Assembly: GCF_011064615.1 (NCBI RefSeq)
Contig: NZ_JAALJH010000021.1
Coordinates: 47,940-111,939, forward strand
DNA: 64,000 nt
Source: Aquisphaera insulae
Lineage (GTDB): Bacteria; Planctomycetota; Planctomycetia; Isosphaerales; Isosphaeraceae
Reading direction: 5' to 3'
The notes under the pieces are model-generated. The model ran no database searches and was not told the DNA's origin. It saw only the letters and a list, made by a program, of their open reading frames with translations. The translations under genes and the position numbers were made by a program. Below are positions 26,492 to 33,715 of this stretch, piece after piece; position 1 is the stretch's first letter; each line of letters opens with the position of its first letter.

Positions 26492-27613
26492 ATGAGAGTG
26501 AGCATCATCGGCGGGGGTGGACTCGTCGGCTCGTGTGCGGCGTTCGCACTCCAGTGCGGCGGGATCGTCAGCGGGCTCGACCTGATCGACGTCAACGCGG
26601 ACCTCTGCAAGGGCCAGGCGCTGGACCTGCTCCACGGGGCCTCGCTGATCGCCGATCAGCGGATCCGGGCCGTCGGCTACGAGGCCATCCCCGAGAGCGA
26701 CCTCGTGATGATCACCGCCGGCCTCCGGCGCAAGCCCGACGAGAGTCGGCTCGACCTGATCAATCGCAACGTCGAGCTGTTCCTGGGCATCCTGGGCAAC
26801 GTCAAGGGCGCCGGCCTGAAGAAGGACGCCATCGTCCTGGTGGTTTCCAACCCGGTCGACGTGCTGACCTACCTGGCCCTCGGACAGCTCGGCCTGCCAG
26901 CGTCCCAGGTCATCGGCCTGGGCACCGCGCTCGACACGGCGCGGTTCCGCAGCCTGATCTCCGAAGCCGTCAAGCTGCCGCCGACCCAGGTCACGGCGTT
27001 GATCCTGGGCGAGCACGGCGACAGCATGGTCCCGATCTGGTCCGCCGCCCAGGCCGCCGGGCTTCCGCTCGACAAGTTCCCGGGCTGGAGCAGCTCGCAG
27101 GCGGACGCGCTCTTCACCCGCACCAAGGGCTCGGGCGCCGAGGTCATCAAGCTCAAGGGGGGTGCCGGGTTCGCCGTCGGCATGGCGATCCGCGAGGTCG
27201 TCCACGCCGTTGCCCTCGACTCCCGCCGGATCCTGCCGGTGTCGTCCCTGGTGAGCGGCATCTACGGGATGCGCGACGTCTGCACGTCGGTCCCGACGGT
27301 CGTCGGCCGCGGCGGGGTCCTCGGCCAGGTCGAGATCGAGCTCTGGGGGAAGGAGATCTCCGCCCTCCAGCAGTCCTCTCGTGTCCTGCGAGAGACCATC
27401 GACCTGGTCCTGAAGGGGAATCCCAAGGCGGCCGGCAAGCCGGCGCCGGCGTCGTCGAAGCCGGCGGCCGTGGCGGCCCCGGCGAGCAAGCCCGTCCGCG
27501 TGACCATGGGCGCGGGCGGCGGGGGTAACGGCTCCGGCAGCTCCCGGGTGACGATCTCCGGGATCGGGAATGGGAACGGCAATGGCCATGGCAAGGTGAC
27601 CGGGGGCCGCTGA
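26492..27613 (+). CDS. Lactate/malate dehydrogenase-family protein with unusual Gly/Asn-rich tail
   Basis: A 373-residue NAD-dependent 2-hydroxyacid dehydrogenase. VSIIGGGGLVGSCAAFAL is the NAD-binding loop, ITAGLRRKPDESRLDL the substrate loop, VVSNPVDVLTYLAL the conserved Asn, GLGTALDTARFRSL the Asp/Arg pair, and LGEHGDSMVPIWS the catalytic His. The family ends near residue 305; here about 65 extra residues follow (Ala/Pro-rich, then a stretch rich in Gly, Ser and Asn with VTISGIG). In PVM microcompartments a dehydrogenase of this family is thought to recycle NAD. The tail may tether it to other cargo, which is inference. Confidence 0.9.
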   Translation: MRVSIIGGGGLVGSCAAFALQCGGIVSGLDLIDVNADLCKGQALDLLHGASLIADQRIRAVGYEAIPESDLVMITAGLRRKPDESRLDLINRNVELFLGILGNVKGAGLKKDAIVLVVSNPVDVLTYLALGQLGLPASQVIGLGTALDTARFRSLISEAVKLPPTQVTALILGEHGDSMVPIWSAAQAAGLPLDKFPGWSSSQADALFTRTKGSGAEVIKLKGGAGFAVGMAIREVVHAVALDSRRILPVSSLVSGIYGMRDVCTSVPTVVGRGGVLGQVEIELWGKEISALQQSSRVLRETIDLVLKGNPKAAGKPAPASSKPAAVAAPASKPVRVTMGAGGGGNGSGSSRVTISGIGNGNGNGHGKVTGGR

Positions 27614-27614
27614 G

Positions 27615-28940
27615 ATGATCAAGTCGCTCGACCGCAAGCTCGCCGCGATCCACGCCAATCCTTCGGGATGCCGCGAGTTCATCCTGGCCGACGCCAAGGA
27701 CGCCGACATGGCCACCGGCCTGGGCGCGCCCGGCAAGTCTCCGGAGCTCCACGCCGGCGAGGTCCGCTTCAAGACGCTCGAGGAATACCGGCAGCAGATG
27801 CGCCTGATCACGAAGCAGGCGCTCGTCGACATCATGCTCATGTCGACCAGCTCGAACTACGCCCTAACGTTCCGGGAGCGGCTCTTCGACGATTCGCCGG
27901 TCACGCCCGCCATCCGCGCCAACGACACCACGGATATCCACCTCGCCCGCGGCAGCGGCTACGCGGCCGAGCCCTCCCAGCCGTTCCGGACGGCCAGCAT
28001 CGACCACGCCCAGTGCGGCCACCTCGATTGCGCACCGGACGAGCGCACCCGAGGCGCCAACCTCGGCCTCTACAGCGTGACCTTCAACAACCGGCTCGAC
28101 CGCGACATCGCCACGCTCGAGCAGTTCCACGACTTTCGCGAGGAGGCCGAGCGCAAGGGCTTCCGCTACTTCCTGGAGGTCTTCGACCCGAACGTCGAGA
28201 CCGGCGTCTCGCCGGAGATCCTGCCCCATTACCTCAACGACATGATCACGCGGATGCTGGCGGGCGTGGCCCCCGCCGGCCGGCCGGACTTCCTCAAGAT
28301 CGTCTACCACGGCCCGAAGGCCATGGAGGAGCTCGTACGGTTCGACCCGCACCTCGTCGTCGGCATCCTCGGCGGCTCGTCGGGGACCACGCGCGACGCC
28401 TTCCAGCTCCTCCACGACGCCCAGAAGCACGGTGCGCGGGTCGCCCTCTTCGGCCGCAAGATCAACAACTCCGAGAATCAGCTCGCGTTCGTCCAGTTCC
28501 TCCGCCTGATCGTCGACGGCGTGATCGGCCCGGTCGAGGCCGTGAAGGCGTATCACGCCGTCCTCGGCAAGCTCGGCGTGGCGTCACACCGAACCCTCGA
28601 GGACGACCTCAAGGTCACCGATCAGTCGATGAGCTACAGCGGCTCCGCCTCGGTGGTCGTCCCCGCGCGGGCGACCGCTCCTGCCCCGGCCCCGGCTCCG
28701 GCGACGGCTCCCGTCCCCGCCGCAGCCTCGCACGCTCATGCCAACGGAGACGGCTGCGGCTGCGGCGGAGACTCGCCGGACGCCTGCGGCTGCAAGCCCA
28801 CGGCTGCGGCCGCGGCCGTGGCGAAGCCGGTCGCCAATGGCCAGCCTCGATTCTCCGCGAACGGCAAGCCCGATTTCGCGAAGATGAGCCCGGCGGATCG
28901 CCTGGCCTACCATCGCGAACGACTCGGGCTGGGGCGCTGA
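27615..28940 (+). CDS. BMC operon protein, possible class I aldolase-like TIM barrel with Cys-rich tail
   Basis: A 441-residue protein one base after the dehydrogenase stop. The body looks like an alpha/beta barrel: RYFLEVFDP, RPDFLKIVYHGPKAMEEL, LVVGILGGSSGTTRDAFQLLHDAQKHGARVALFGRKIN, and a final helix near FVQFLRLIVDGV. Lys228 in FLKIVYHG sits where DhnA/LacD-type class I aldolases carry the Schiff-base lysine. After an Ala/Pro linker the tail holds CGCGGDSPDACGC (Cys381, 383, 391, 393) and ends with PDFAKMSPADRLAYHRERLG, which could be a targeting helix. The family is a frequent hypothetical neighbour in planctomycete BMC loci; function is not established to my knowledge. Confidence 0.82.
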   Translation: MIKSLDRKLAAIHANPSGCREFILADAKDADMATGLGAPGKSPELHAGEVRFKTLEEYRQQMRLITKQALVDIMLMSTSSNYALTFRERLFDDSPVTPAIRANDTTDIHLARGSGYAAEPSQPFRTASIDHAQCGHLDCAPDERTRGANLGLYSVTFNNRLDRDIATLEQFHDFREEAERKGFRYFLEVFDPNVETGVSPEILPHYLNDMITRMLAGVAPAGRPDFLKIVYHGPKAMEELVRFDPHLVVGILGGSSGTTRDAFQLLHDAQKHGARVALFGRKINNSENQLAFVQFLRLIVDGVIGPVEAVKAYHAVLGKLGVASHRTLEDDLKVTDQSMSYSGSASVVVPARATAPAPAPAPATAPVPAAASHAHANGDGCGCGGDSPDACGCKPTAAAAAVAKPVANGQPRFSANGKPDFAKMSPADRLAYHRERLGLGR

Positions 28941-29013
28941 CTTCCCCCGGGCGCGGGCGTAATCTGGATTGTCTCTCCACGATTTCGCTCCCGCCGCCCG
29001 GAGAATTGCGTCC

Positions 29014-30930
29014 ATGCCCCGAAGCTCCCGCCCCTTCCGAATCCCGGCCCTTCCCCTCTTCGTGCTCCTGAGCGGCCCGCTGGCGTCGATGTCGACATCC
29101 ACGGCGGCCGCCCAGGGCGTGGAATACTTGAAGGCGAACTACACGAAGTACGAGTACCGCATCCCGGTGCGAGACGGCGTGAAGCTCTTCACGGCGGTCT
29201 ATGTCCCCAAGGACAGGACGCGGACCTATCCGATCATGCTCTGCCGGACGCCGTACAGCGTGCAGCCCTACGGCGTGGACGAGTACCGGGACGGCCTCGG
29301 CCCGTCGGAACTCTTCGCCCGCGACGGCTACATCTTCGCCTACCAGGACGTCCGCGGTCGTTGGATGTCCGAGGGCGAGTTCGTCAACGTGCGTCCGCAG
29401 AAGGACGCGAAGACCGGGCCGTCGGACATCGACGAGAGCACGGATACCTTCGACACGATCGACTGGCTCGTGAAGAACGTCCCCGGCCACAACGGTCGGG
29501 TCGGCCAGTGGGGGATCTCCTACCCGGGCTTCTACACCTCGGCCGGGATGATCGACGCCCATCCCGCGCTCAAGGCCGCGTCGCCCCAGGCCCCGATCGC
29601 GGACTGGTTCGCCGGCGACGACTGGCATCACAACGGGGCCCTCTTCCTCCCGCATGCCTTCAATTTCCTGGCCTCGTTCGGCCATCCCCGCCCGGCGCCC
29701 ATCAAGAAGGAAACTCGCGGCGAGTCGTTCGACTACGGTACTCCCGACGGCTATGAGTTCTTCCTCCGGTTGGGCCCGCTGTCGAACGCCAACGCGCGCT
29801 ATTTCAAGGACGACGTCCCGTTCTGGAACGAGTTGCTCGCGCACGCGAAATTCGATGATTTCTGGGCCGCCAGGAATTTACGCCCCCATCTCCGGAACAT
29901 CAAGCCGGCCGTCCTCACGGTGGGCGGCTGGTTCGACGCCGAGAACCTGTATGGTGCCCTCGAGACCTATCGGAGCGTCGAGTCCCAGAGCCCCGGCACG
30001 ACGAACGTGCTGGCGATGGGCCCGTGGTACCACGGCGGATGGTCCCACGGCAACGGCAGCTCGCTGGGCCCGATTCCGTTCGGGTCGAACACGTCGGCCC
30101 ACTATCGAGAGAGCATCGAGTTCCCCTTCTTCCAGTACTTCCTCAAGGGCCAGGGCGCGGCCGACTTCCCCGAGGCCCGCGTCTTCATGACCGGCACCAA
30201 CGAGTGGCGATCGTTTGACGCCTGGCCCCCCCGCAAGGCGACGCCGATGAAGCTATACCCCCGCCCCGGCGGCTCCCTCGCCGCGGATCCGCCCGCCGAT
30301 CCCGAGGGCGATTCCGCCCCCGGCTCCTTCGACGAGTACGTCAGCGATCCCGCGCATCCAGTGGAGTATCTCGATTACCTGACCACGCGGATGCCCGGCG
30401 ATTACATGATCCAGGATCAGCGCTTCGCCGCGAGGCGCCCCGACGTCCTCGTGTACCAGATGCCGCCGCTGACCTCCGACCTGACCCTGGTCGGGCCCGT
30501 TCAGGTGACGCTCCATGTGTCCACGAGCGGGACCGATTCCGACTGGGTCGTGAAGCTGATCGACGTCTATCCCGATGACCTCGCCGTCAAGGGCACCAAC
30601 GACGTCTCCCTGGGCGGTTACCAGCAGCTCGTGCGCGGCGACGTGATGCGGGGTCGTTTCCGCAAGGGCCTGGCGACACCCGAGCCGTTCGTGCCCGGCC
30701 AGGTCACCCCGGTGGTCTTCCGCATGAACGACATCGCCCACACCTTTCGTACCGGCCATCGAGTCATGATCCAGGTCCAGAGCTCGTGGTTCCCCCTGGT
30801 CGACCGGAACCCCCAGACGTTCGTCGACATCGCCACCGCCAAGGAAGCCGACTTCCAGAAGGCCACCCATCGACTCTTCCACTCGAAGACGTCGCCGACA
30901 TGCCTCGAGGTCCTTGCCCTGCCGCGATGA
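29014..30930 (+). CDS. Secreted CocE/NonD-family alpha/beta hydrolase
   Basis: A 638-residue hydrolase. I start at ATG 29014 (GGAG upstream), giving a signal peptide RIPALPLFVLLSGPLAS...AAAQG; an upstream in-frame ATG would bury it. The alpha/beta hydrolase domain has the nucleophile in GQWGISYPGFYT, the Asp region in GGWFDAENLYGA and His in GPWYHGGWSHGN. The C-terminal jelly-roll typical of X-Pro dipeptidyl peptidase/cocaine esterase proteins follows (LTLVGPVQVTLHVSTSGTDSDWVVKLIDVYPDD, FRTGHRVMIQVQSSWFPLVDRN). Probably an exported acylase, esterase or peptidase. It starts 73 bases after the BMC operon and may be transcribed separately. Confidence 0.92.
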   Translation: MPRSSRPFRIPALPLFVLLSGPLASMSTSTAAAQGVEYLKANYTKYEYRIPVRDGVKLFTAVYVPKDRTRTYPIMLCRTPYSVQPYGVDEYRDGLGPSELFARDGYIFAYQDVRGRWMSEGEFVNVRPQKDAKTGPSDIDESTDTFDTIDWLVKNVPGHNGRVGQWGISYPGFYTSAGMIDAHPALKAASPQAPIADWFAGDDWHHNGALFLPHAFNFLASFGHPRPAPIKKETRGESFDYGTPDGYEFFLRLGPLSNANARYFKDDVPFWNELLAHAKFDDFWAARNLRPHLRNIKPAVLTVGGWFDAENLYGALETYRSVESQSPGTTNVLAMGPWYHGGWSHGNGSSLGPIPFGSNTSAHYRESIEFPFFQYFLKGQGAADFPEARVFMTGTNEWRSFDAWPPRKATPMKLYPRPGGSLAADPPADPEGDSAPGSFDEYVSDPAHPVEYLDYLTTRMPGDYMIQDQRFAARRPDVLVYQMPPLTSDLTLVGPVQVTLHVSTSGTDSDWVVKLIDVYPDDLAVKGTNDVSLGGYQQLVRGDVMRGRFRKGLATPEPFVPGQVTPVVFRMNDIAHTFRTGHRVMIQVQSSWFPLVDRNPQTFVDIATAKEADFQKATHRLFHSKTSPTCLEVLALPR

Positions 30931-30987
30931 GCTCTTCCGATCGCGTCGATTTCGACTCCTCGAATTCCGCTCGAACCCGCGAACCTC

Positions 30988-31016
30988 TTGACTCTTCGGG
31001 CCTCTGATTTCATAAT
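30988..31016 (+). promoter_or_regulatory. tRNA-Leu promoter
   Basis: TTGACT (30988-30993, five of six), a 17-base spacer, then CATAAT (31011-31016, five of six). The tRNA begins 11 bases after the -10 box, as expected for a stable-RNA promoter. Confidence 0.8.
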
Positions 31017-31027
31017 AGATGCATCAA

Positions 31028-31114
31028 GCCGAAGTGGCGGAATTGGCAGACGCGCTAGGTTCAGGTCCTAGTGGGCTAACCATGCCCGTGGAGGTTCAAG
31101 TCCTCTCTTCGGCA
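31028..31114 (+). tRNA. tRNA-Leu (anticodon CAG)
   Basis: An 87-base class II tRNA. The acceptor stem pairs GCCGAAG with CTTCGGC plus discriminator A; the anticodon stem-loop is CTAGG-TTCAGGT-CCTAG giving anticodon CAG for CUG codons. The long variable arm GGGC...GCCC is typical of leucine tRNAs, and the T arm reads GAGG-TTCAAGT-CCTC. CCA is not encoded. Its 3' part is duplicated at 35387-35443, marking it as an integration target. Confidence 0.97.
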
Positions 31115-31115
31115 T
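31059..31115 (+). repeat. Direct repeat, left copy (tRNA-Leu 3' part; putative att site)
   Basis: A 57-base segment from within the anticodon stem-loop to one base past the tRNA end, identical to 35387-35443. Beyond it similarity continues imperfectly through the terminator hairpin. A direct repeat of a tRNA 3' end bounding foreign-looking DNA is the usual mark of tyrosine-recombinase integration. Confidence 0.9.
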
Positions 31116-31120
31116 ACAGC

Positions 31121-31154
31121 AAAAGGACTTACGTCGAGAGGCGTGAGTCCTTTT
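31121..31154 (+). terminator. Intrinsic terminator after tRNA-Leu
   Basis: AAAAGGACT pairs with AGTCCTTTT around an inner loop that can also pair TACG with CGTG. A short T run closes it. It directly follows the tRNA and is duplicated at 35450-35483. Confidence 0.7.
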
Positions 31155-31174
31155 GCCTTTATGGACATATAGTG

Positions 31175-31194
31175 TTCCGCCAACTTTCCGCCAG
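31175..31194 (+). repeat. Tandem TTCCGCCA motif, left end of island
   Basis: TTCCGCCA-act-TTCCGCCAG, 60 bases inside the left att-like repeat. It matches 35237-35256 at 18 of 20 bases in the same orientation. Two octamer copies in tandem would suit arm-type sites for a recombinase or accessory protein. Confidence 0.6.
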
Positions 31195-31205
31195 ACGGGG
31201 CGGTT

Positions 31206-31403
31206 TCAGGGCAGTTCCGTAGGGGAGCGAATCGCCTGTCGGATCGCCAGCTCCTCGGCTTTCGTGATCGGCGATTCGCCGTTCAGCTTGGGCCAAATGG
31301 TCGAATGATGCCATCCAAGCAAGCGGGCGAGCTTGGACTGCCCGCCCGTATCACGCTCGTCGTTGAGCGAATCGCAGATGGCCCGCGGGTCGGAGGGGGT
31401 CAT
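31206..31403 (-). CDS. Small helix-turn-helix protein of the island
   Basis: A 65-residue protein starting at ATG 31403, which overlaps the upstream stop as TGATG and suggests coupling; a frame start further upstream would overlap that gene more. GGQSKLARLLGWHHSTIWPKLNGESPITKAEELAIRQA reads as a Cro/C1-like helix-turn-helix (helix two QSKLARLLG, turn WHHS, recognition helix TIWPKLNGE). Likely a regulator of the island or an excisionase-like factor. Confidence 0.6.
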   Translation of the reverse strand: MTPSDPRAICDSLNDERDTGGQSKLARLLGWHHSTIWPKLNGESPITKAEELAIRQAIRSPTELP

Positions 31404-31594
31404 CAGTTGTCGAACGAGAAGACCACGCAAATCGCGCCTTCTACCTTAAGCTTTTCGAGATCCTCGAAGAATTTCGCGCCGAGGAACTCTCGGAATGTCA
31501 TCTCTTGCCCTTCGCCTGGTTCGCAGCAACAGCCGCCGCTGATAATTCCGTTTGGCATCTCACGCCTAACGCGTCGATCTTCCATAATGCTCAA
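31403..31594 (-). CDS. Small hypothetical protein coupled to the HTH gene
   Basis: A 63-residue frame: a Cys triplet with glycines (GGCCCEPGEG near residue 20) followed by a helical segment EMTFREFLGAKFFEDLEKL and a strand GAICVVFSFDN. Its stop overlaps the start of the HTH gene. It matches no family I know; reality is supported mainly by the coupling and the absence of any competing frame. Confidence 0.45.
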   Translation of the reverse strand: MSIMEDRRVRREMPNGIISGGCCCEPGEGQEMTFREFLGAKFFEDLEKLKVEGAICVVFSFDN

Positions 31595-31723
31595 GCATTA
31601 TTTGTTGCGTACCGCAGCAAAACCCTAGCTCTTCGGCTGGGATGACAAAGGCCCCGGTTCGCTGCAACGCGAAGTTAGGCAGCGTTTCATGGTTAGCGCG
31701 GATATTTGGCCACTCACCCGAGC

Positions 31724-32329
31724 TCACAAAACCTTCGCGAGTGTGCAGTTGTTGTAACCGAGGCTGTCATTCCAGGCTTGAGAGTAATTATCATCGACAT
31801 CGCAACGGCAATATGTGTGGCATGCGATCCTATGCTTGCTATCGGCGAGATAAATTGCAGAATGATGATGGGGGAGCTGGTCCTTGCAGTAAAAGATCAG
31901 GTCTCCTGCCTGAAGCTGAGAGATCAACGCTCCGGCTTGAGCGATCGATTTACGCTCGGCGACGATATGGATCAGACCATCTGCCTTGAGATCATTGAAC
32001 AGTCTGTCTGCGCCCAAACGGCCGTAAATAGTATTAAAGTCCCTGTGAATGTGCAGTCCGCCCGCTGTTTCGCCGGGGGGGCTTCCAAGGCAACATGAAA
32101 TGAAGTGTGTACAATCTTCAAGTTCGTCCCAGACGATCTTGGATCCGTTGGGCAACTTCGCCCACTCGTCTTCCCAGTCCCCATTGTGGAACTTCTGTTC
32201 GAACACCGTGCCGAGAGGAACCTGTTTGTAGGATGGGGCGCTCTTGATACCTATGTATCCGTCGGAGCAAACCCTCGTCCAGTATTTCCGAGCGTACTCA
32301 AGGGCCTTTGCCCGGTTGTAACTGCTCAT
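31724..32329 (-). CDS. Amidase-like (putative amidase domain, papain-type fold) protein
   Basis: A 201-residue protein with GAGAGGAG eight bases before the ATG. The layout follows the putative amidase domain family: an N-terminal YNRAKALEYARKYW, the Cys nucleophile motif in DELEDCTHFISCCLG (Cys near residue 73), and His-rich QLPHHHSAIYLADSKHRIACHTYCRCDVD in the C-terminal half. Such enzymes cleave amide bonds in cell-wall peptides or polyamides. No signal peptide is seen. The A/T-rich codon use differs strongly from flanking chromosomal genes, which supports transfer with the island. Confidence 0.7.
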   Translation of the reverse strand: MSSYNRAKALEYARKYWTRVCSDGYIGIKSAPSYKQVPLGTVFEQKFHNGDWEDEWAKLPNGSKIVWDELEDCTHFISCCLGSPPGETAGGLHIHRDFNTIYGRLGADRLFNDLKADGLIHIVAERKSIAQAGALISQLQAGDLIFYCKDQLPHHHSAIYLADSKHRIACHTYCRCDVDDNYSQAWNDSLGYNNCTLAKVL

Positions 32330-32638
32330 GCCGACCAGCTCCTCTCTCCAGCCTGGCCTGTGGTCTCACGTCACGCAACTTGGTACGAGAAGGATGATCC
32401 CGGGGGGCGACACAAATCGGAGACGCCGCTCCTCACCGTTTATTTTAAGACCAAGATTACACCGCGCACCTCGCTTTCAGTGAGTATTCGCATGCGAACC
32501 GCCTCGATCCGACGATACCAAACCTCTCCGAGAGTCTCAACAAGGCTACCCCTGACTTCCGCCGCCCGACGAGCGAGTTCAGCGCAGCGGCCCGCCAAGG
32601 GGAACCGCGTTCGATCCGTTTTTCTCAATGAGGGGCGA
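32330..32638. other. Island spacer without a supported gene
   Basis: About 310 bases between the amidase-like gene and the orphan gene. No frame here has convincing composition or start. It presumably carries the minus-strand promoter of the amidase-like gene; I see no clear boxes. Confidence 0.45.
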
Positions 32639-33661
32639 TCAACTGCTCTTGTACCCAAGGGAGGAGAGTTGGTCGGGCGTTCCCACGAGGTATCGCACCT
32701 GATACGGGCGTTCGGCAGCCGCCGGGAAGTGAGTCGTGTCCTGCGCGGCCACGACCGTATGCCAGTCGATGGAGCCGTTTGCGTCGGGGTCGGTGGTGGG
32801 ATTGGGACCATATGTGAATCGTGACATATTAAGATGGCCGTAGCAGGACTCGTTGGGGGGAACGATCGCCACAGCAATGTCCGATCCGTCGACCTCCCAG
32901 ATGAATAGTACGTAGGAGAGGCTGTTTGTCTTCGCGGAGCAGCCATTCTCGTCGCAGGTCGATTGCCCGTTGCGAACGACGTAATTGTCATAGGGCCGGA
33001 TGAGCCCCTCGGACCAGCCGCCGGATGCACCCCGCAGGAACACGCGAAGATGGTGGGACCGAGCGACCGCCTTGTTGAGGTAGAACGCCTGCTCGGCCGC
33101 CCACCCCTCCCAGGTTTGGTCGAAGCGAGAGCGGAGTGTATATTGATTTGTAATGTCAACGATTGACCCTGAACCGACGCTGACCGTATTGGTTCCGATG
33201 TGCAACCGGCCGTCCTCGAGCACGTAACCCGATCCATCGAATGGGCTGGTCGCGACGCTATGGCTGAAGTTATAGTTCGGATGGACGTGGTCGCTCACGA
33301 CGGGGTTCCACTTAAAGGCAGCGAGCTCAAAGTAATCATTCTTGTAGCCCCATTGGAAGGGCGTGGAGTTGCCCGCCGCTTGGTTGAACACGATGGTCTG
33401 GTGCTTGGTCTGGTCGCGAAGTAAGACGGATGTTTGCCATCCAGATCCCGCGGCGCTCCTCGCCTCCAGGATGTTCACCGGAGAACCGACGGAACCATCC
33501 GACTGCCGCCTAGCCAGTTCGAACGTGACGCCGACCCCACCGAAATCGCCCGCGATCCCGAGCGTCACCGCGACTTCGGACCCTACAATGGTCTTAACAT
33601 GGGTGGCAGGCGGGATTGCCTTCCAATCGGCCTGCGAAAGCTGGTCCTCGACGTCGTCCAC
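32639..33661 (-). CDS. Island orphan protein, 340 residues
   Basis: It begins at GTG 33661 with GAGCGAGGA nine bases upstream. The sequence alternates strands with many aromatic and Asn/Ser residues (VAVTLGIAGDFGGVGVTFELARR, YFELAAFKWNPVVSDHVHPNYNF, DITNQYTLRSRFDQTW, YVLFIWEVDGSDIAVAIVPP), suggesting an all-beta, possibly carbohydrate- or receptor-binding fold. Two Cys (STCDENGCS) could form a disulfide. No signal peptide and no family recognised. It sits between the amidase-like and glycosidase-like genes on the same strand. Confidence 0.65.
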   Translation of the reverse strand: MDDVEDQLSQADWKAIPPATHVKTIVGSEVAVTLGIAGDFGGVGVTFELARRQSDGSVGSPVNILEARSAAGSGWQTSVLLRDQTKHQTIVFNQAAGNSTPFQWGYKNDYFELAAFKWNPVVSDHVHPNYNFSHSVATSPFDGSGYVLEDGRLHIGTNTVSVGSGSIVDITNQYTLRSRFDQTWEGWAAEQAFYLNKAVARSHHLRVFLRGASGGWSEGLIRPYDNYVVRNGQSTCDENGCSAKTNSLSYVLFIWEVDGSDIAVAIVPPNESCYGHLNMSRFTYGPNPTTDPDANGSIDWHTVVAAQDTTHFPAAAERPYQVRYLVGTPDQLSSLGYKSS

Positions 33662-33715
33662 GGGCTAATCCTCGCTCATTGAAGACTCGTGTCGGCCGTT
33701 CAATCTCGCGCCGAC

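Noticed and set aside
18341..28940. Propanediol (Pdu) or ethanolamine (Eut) microcompartment
   Set aside because: No diol dehydratase, ethanolamine lyase or B12-related genes; a class II aldolase and the gene set point to the PVM deoxysugar type.
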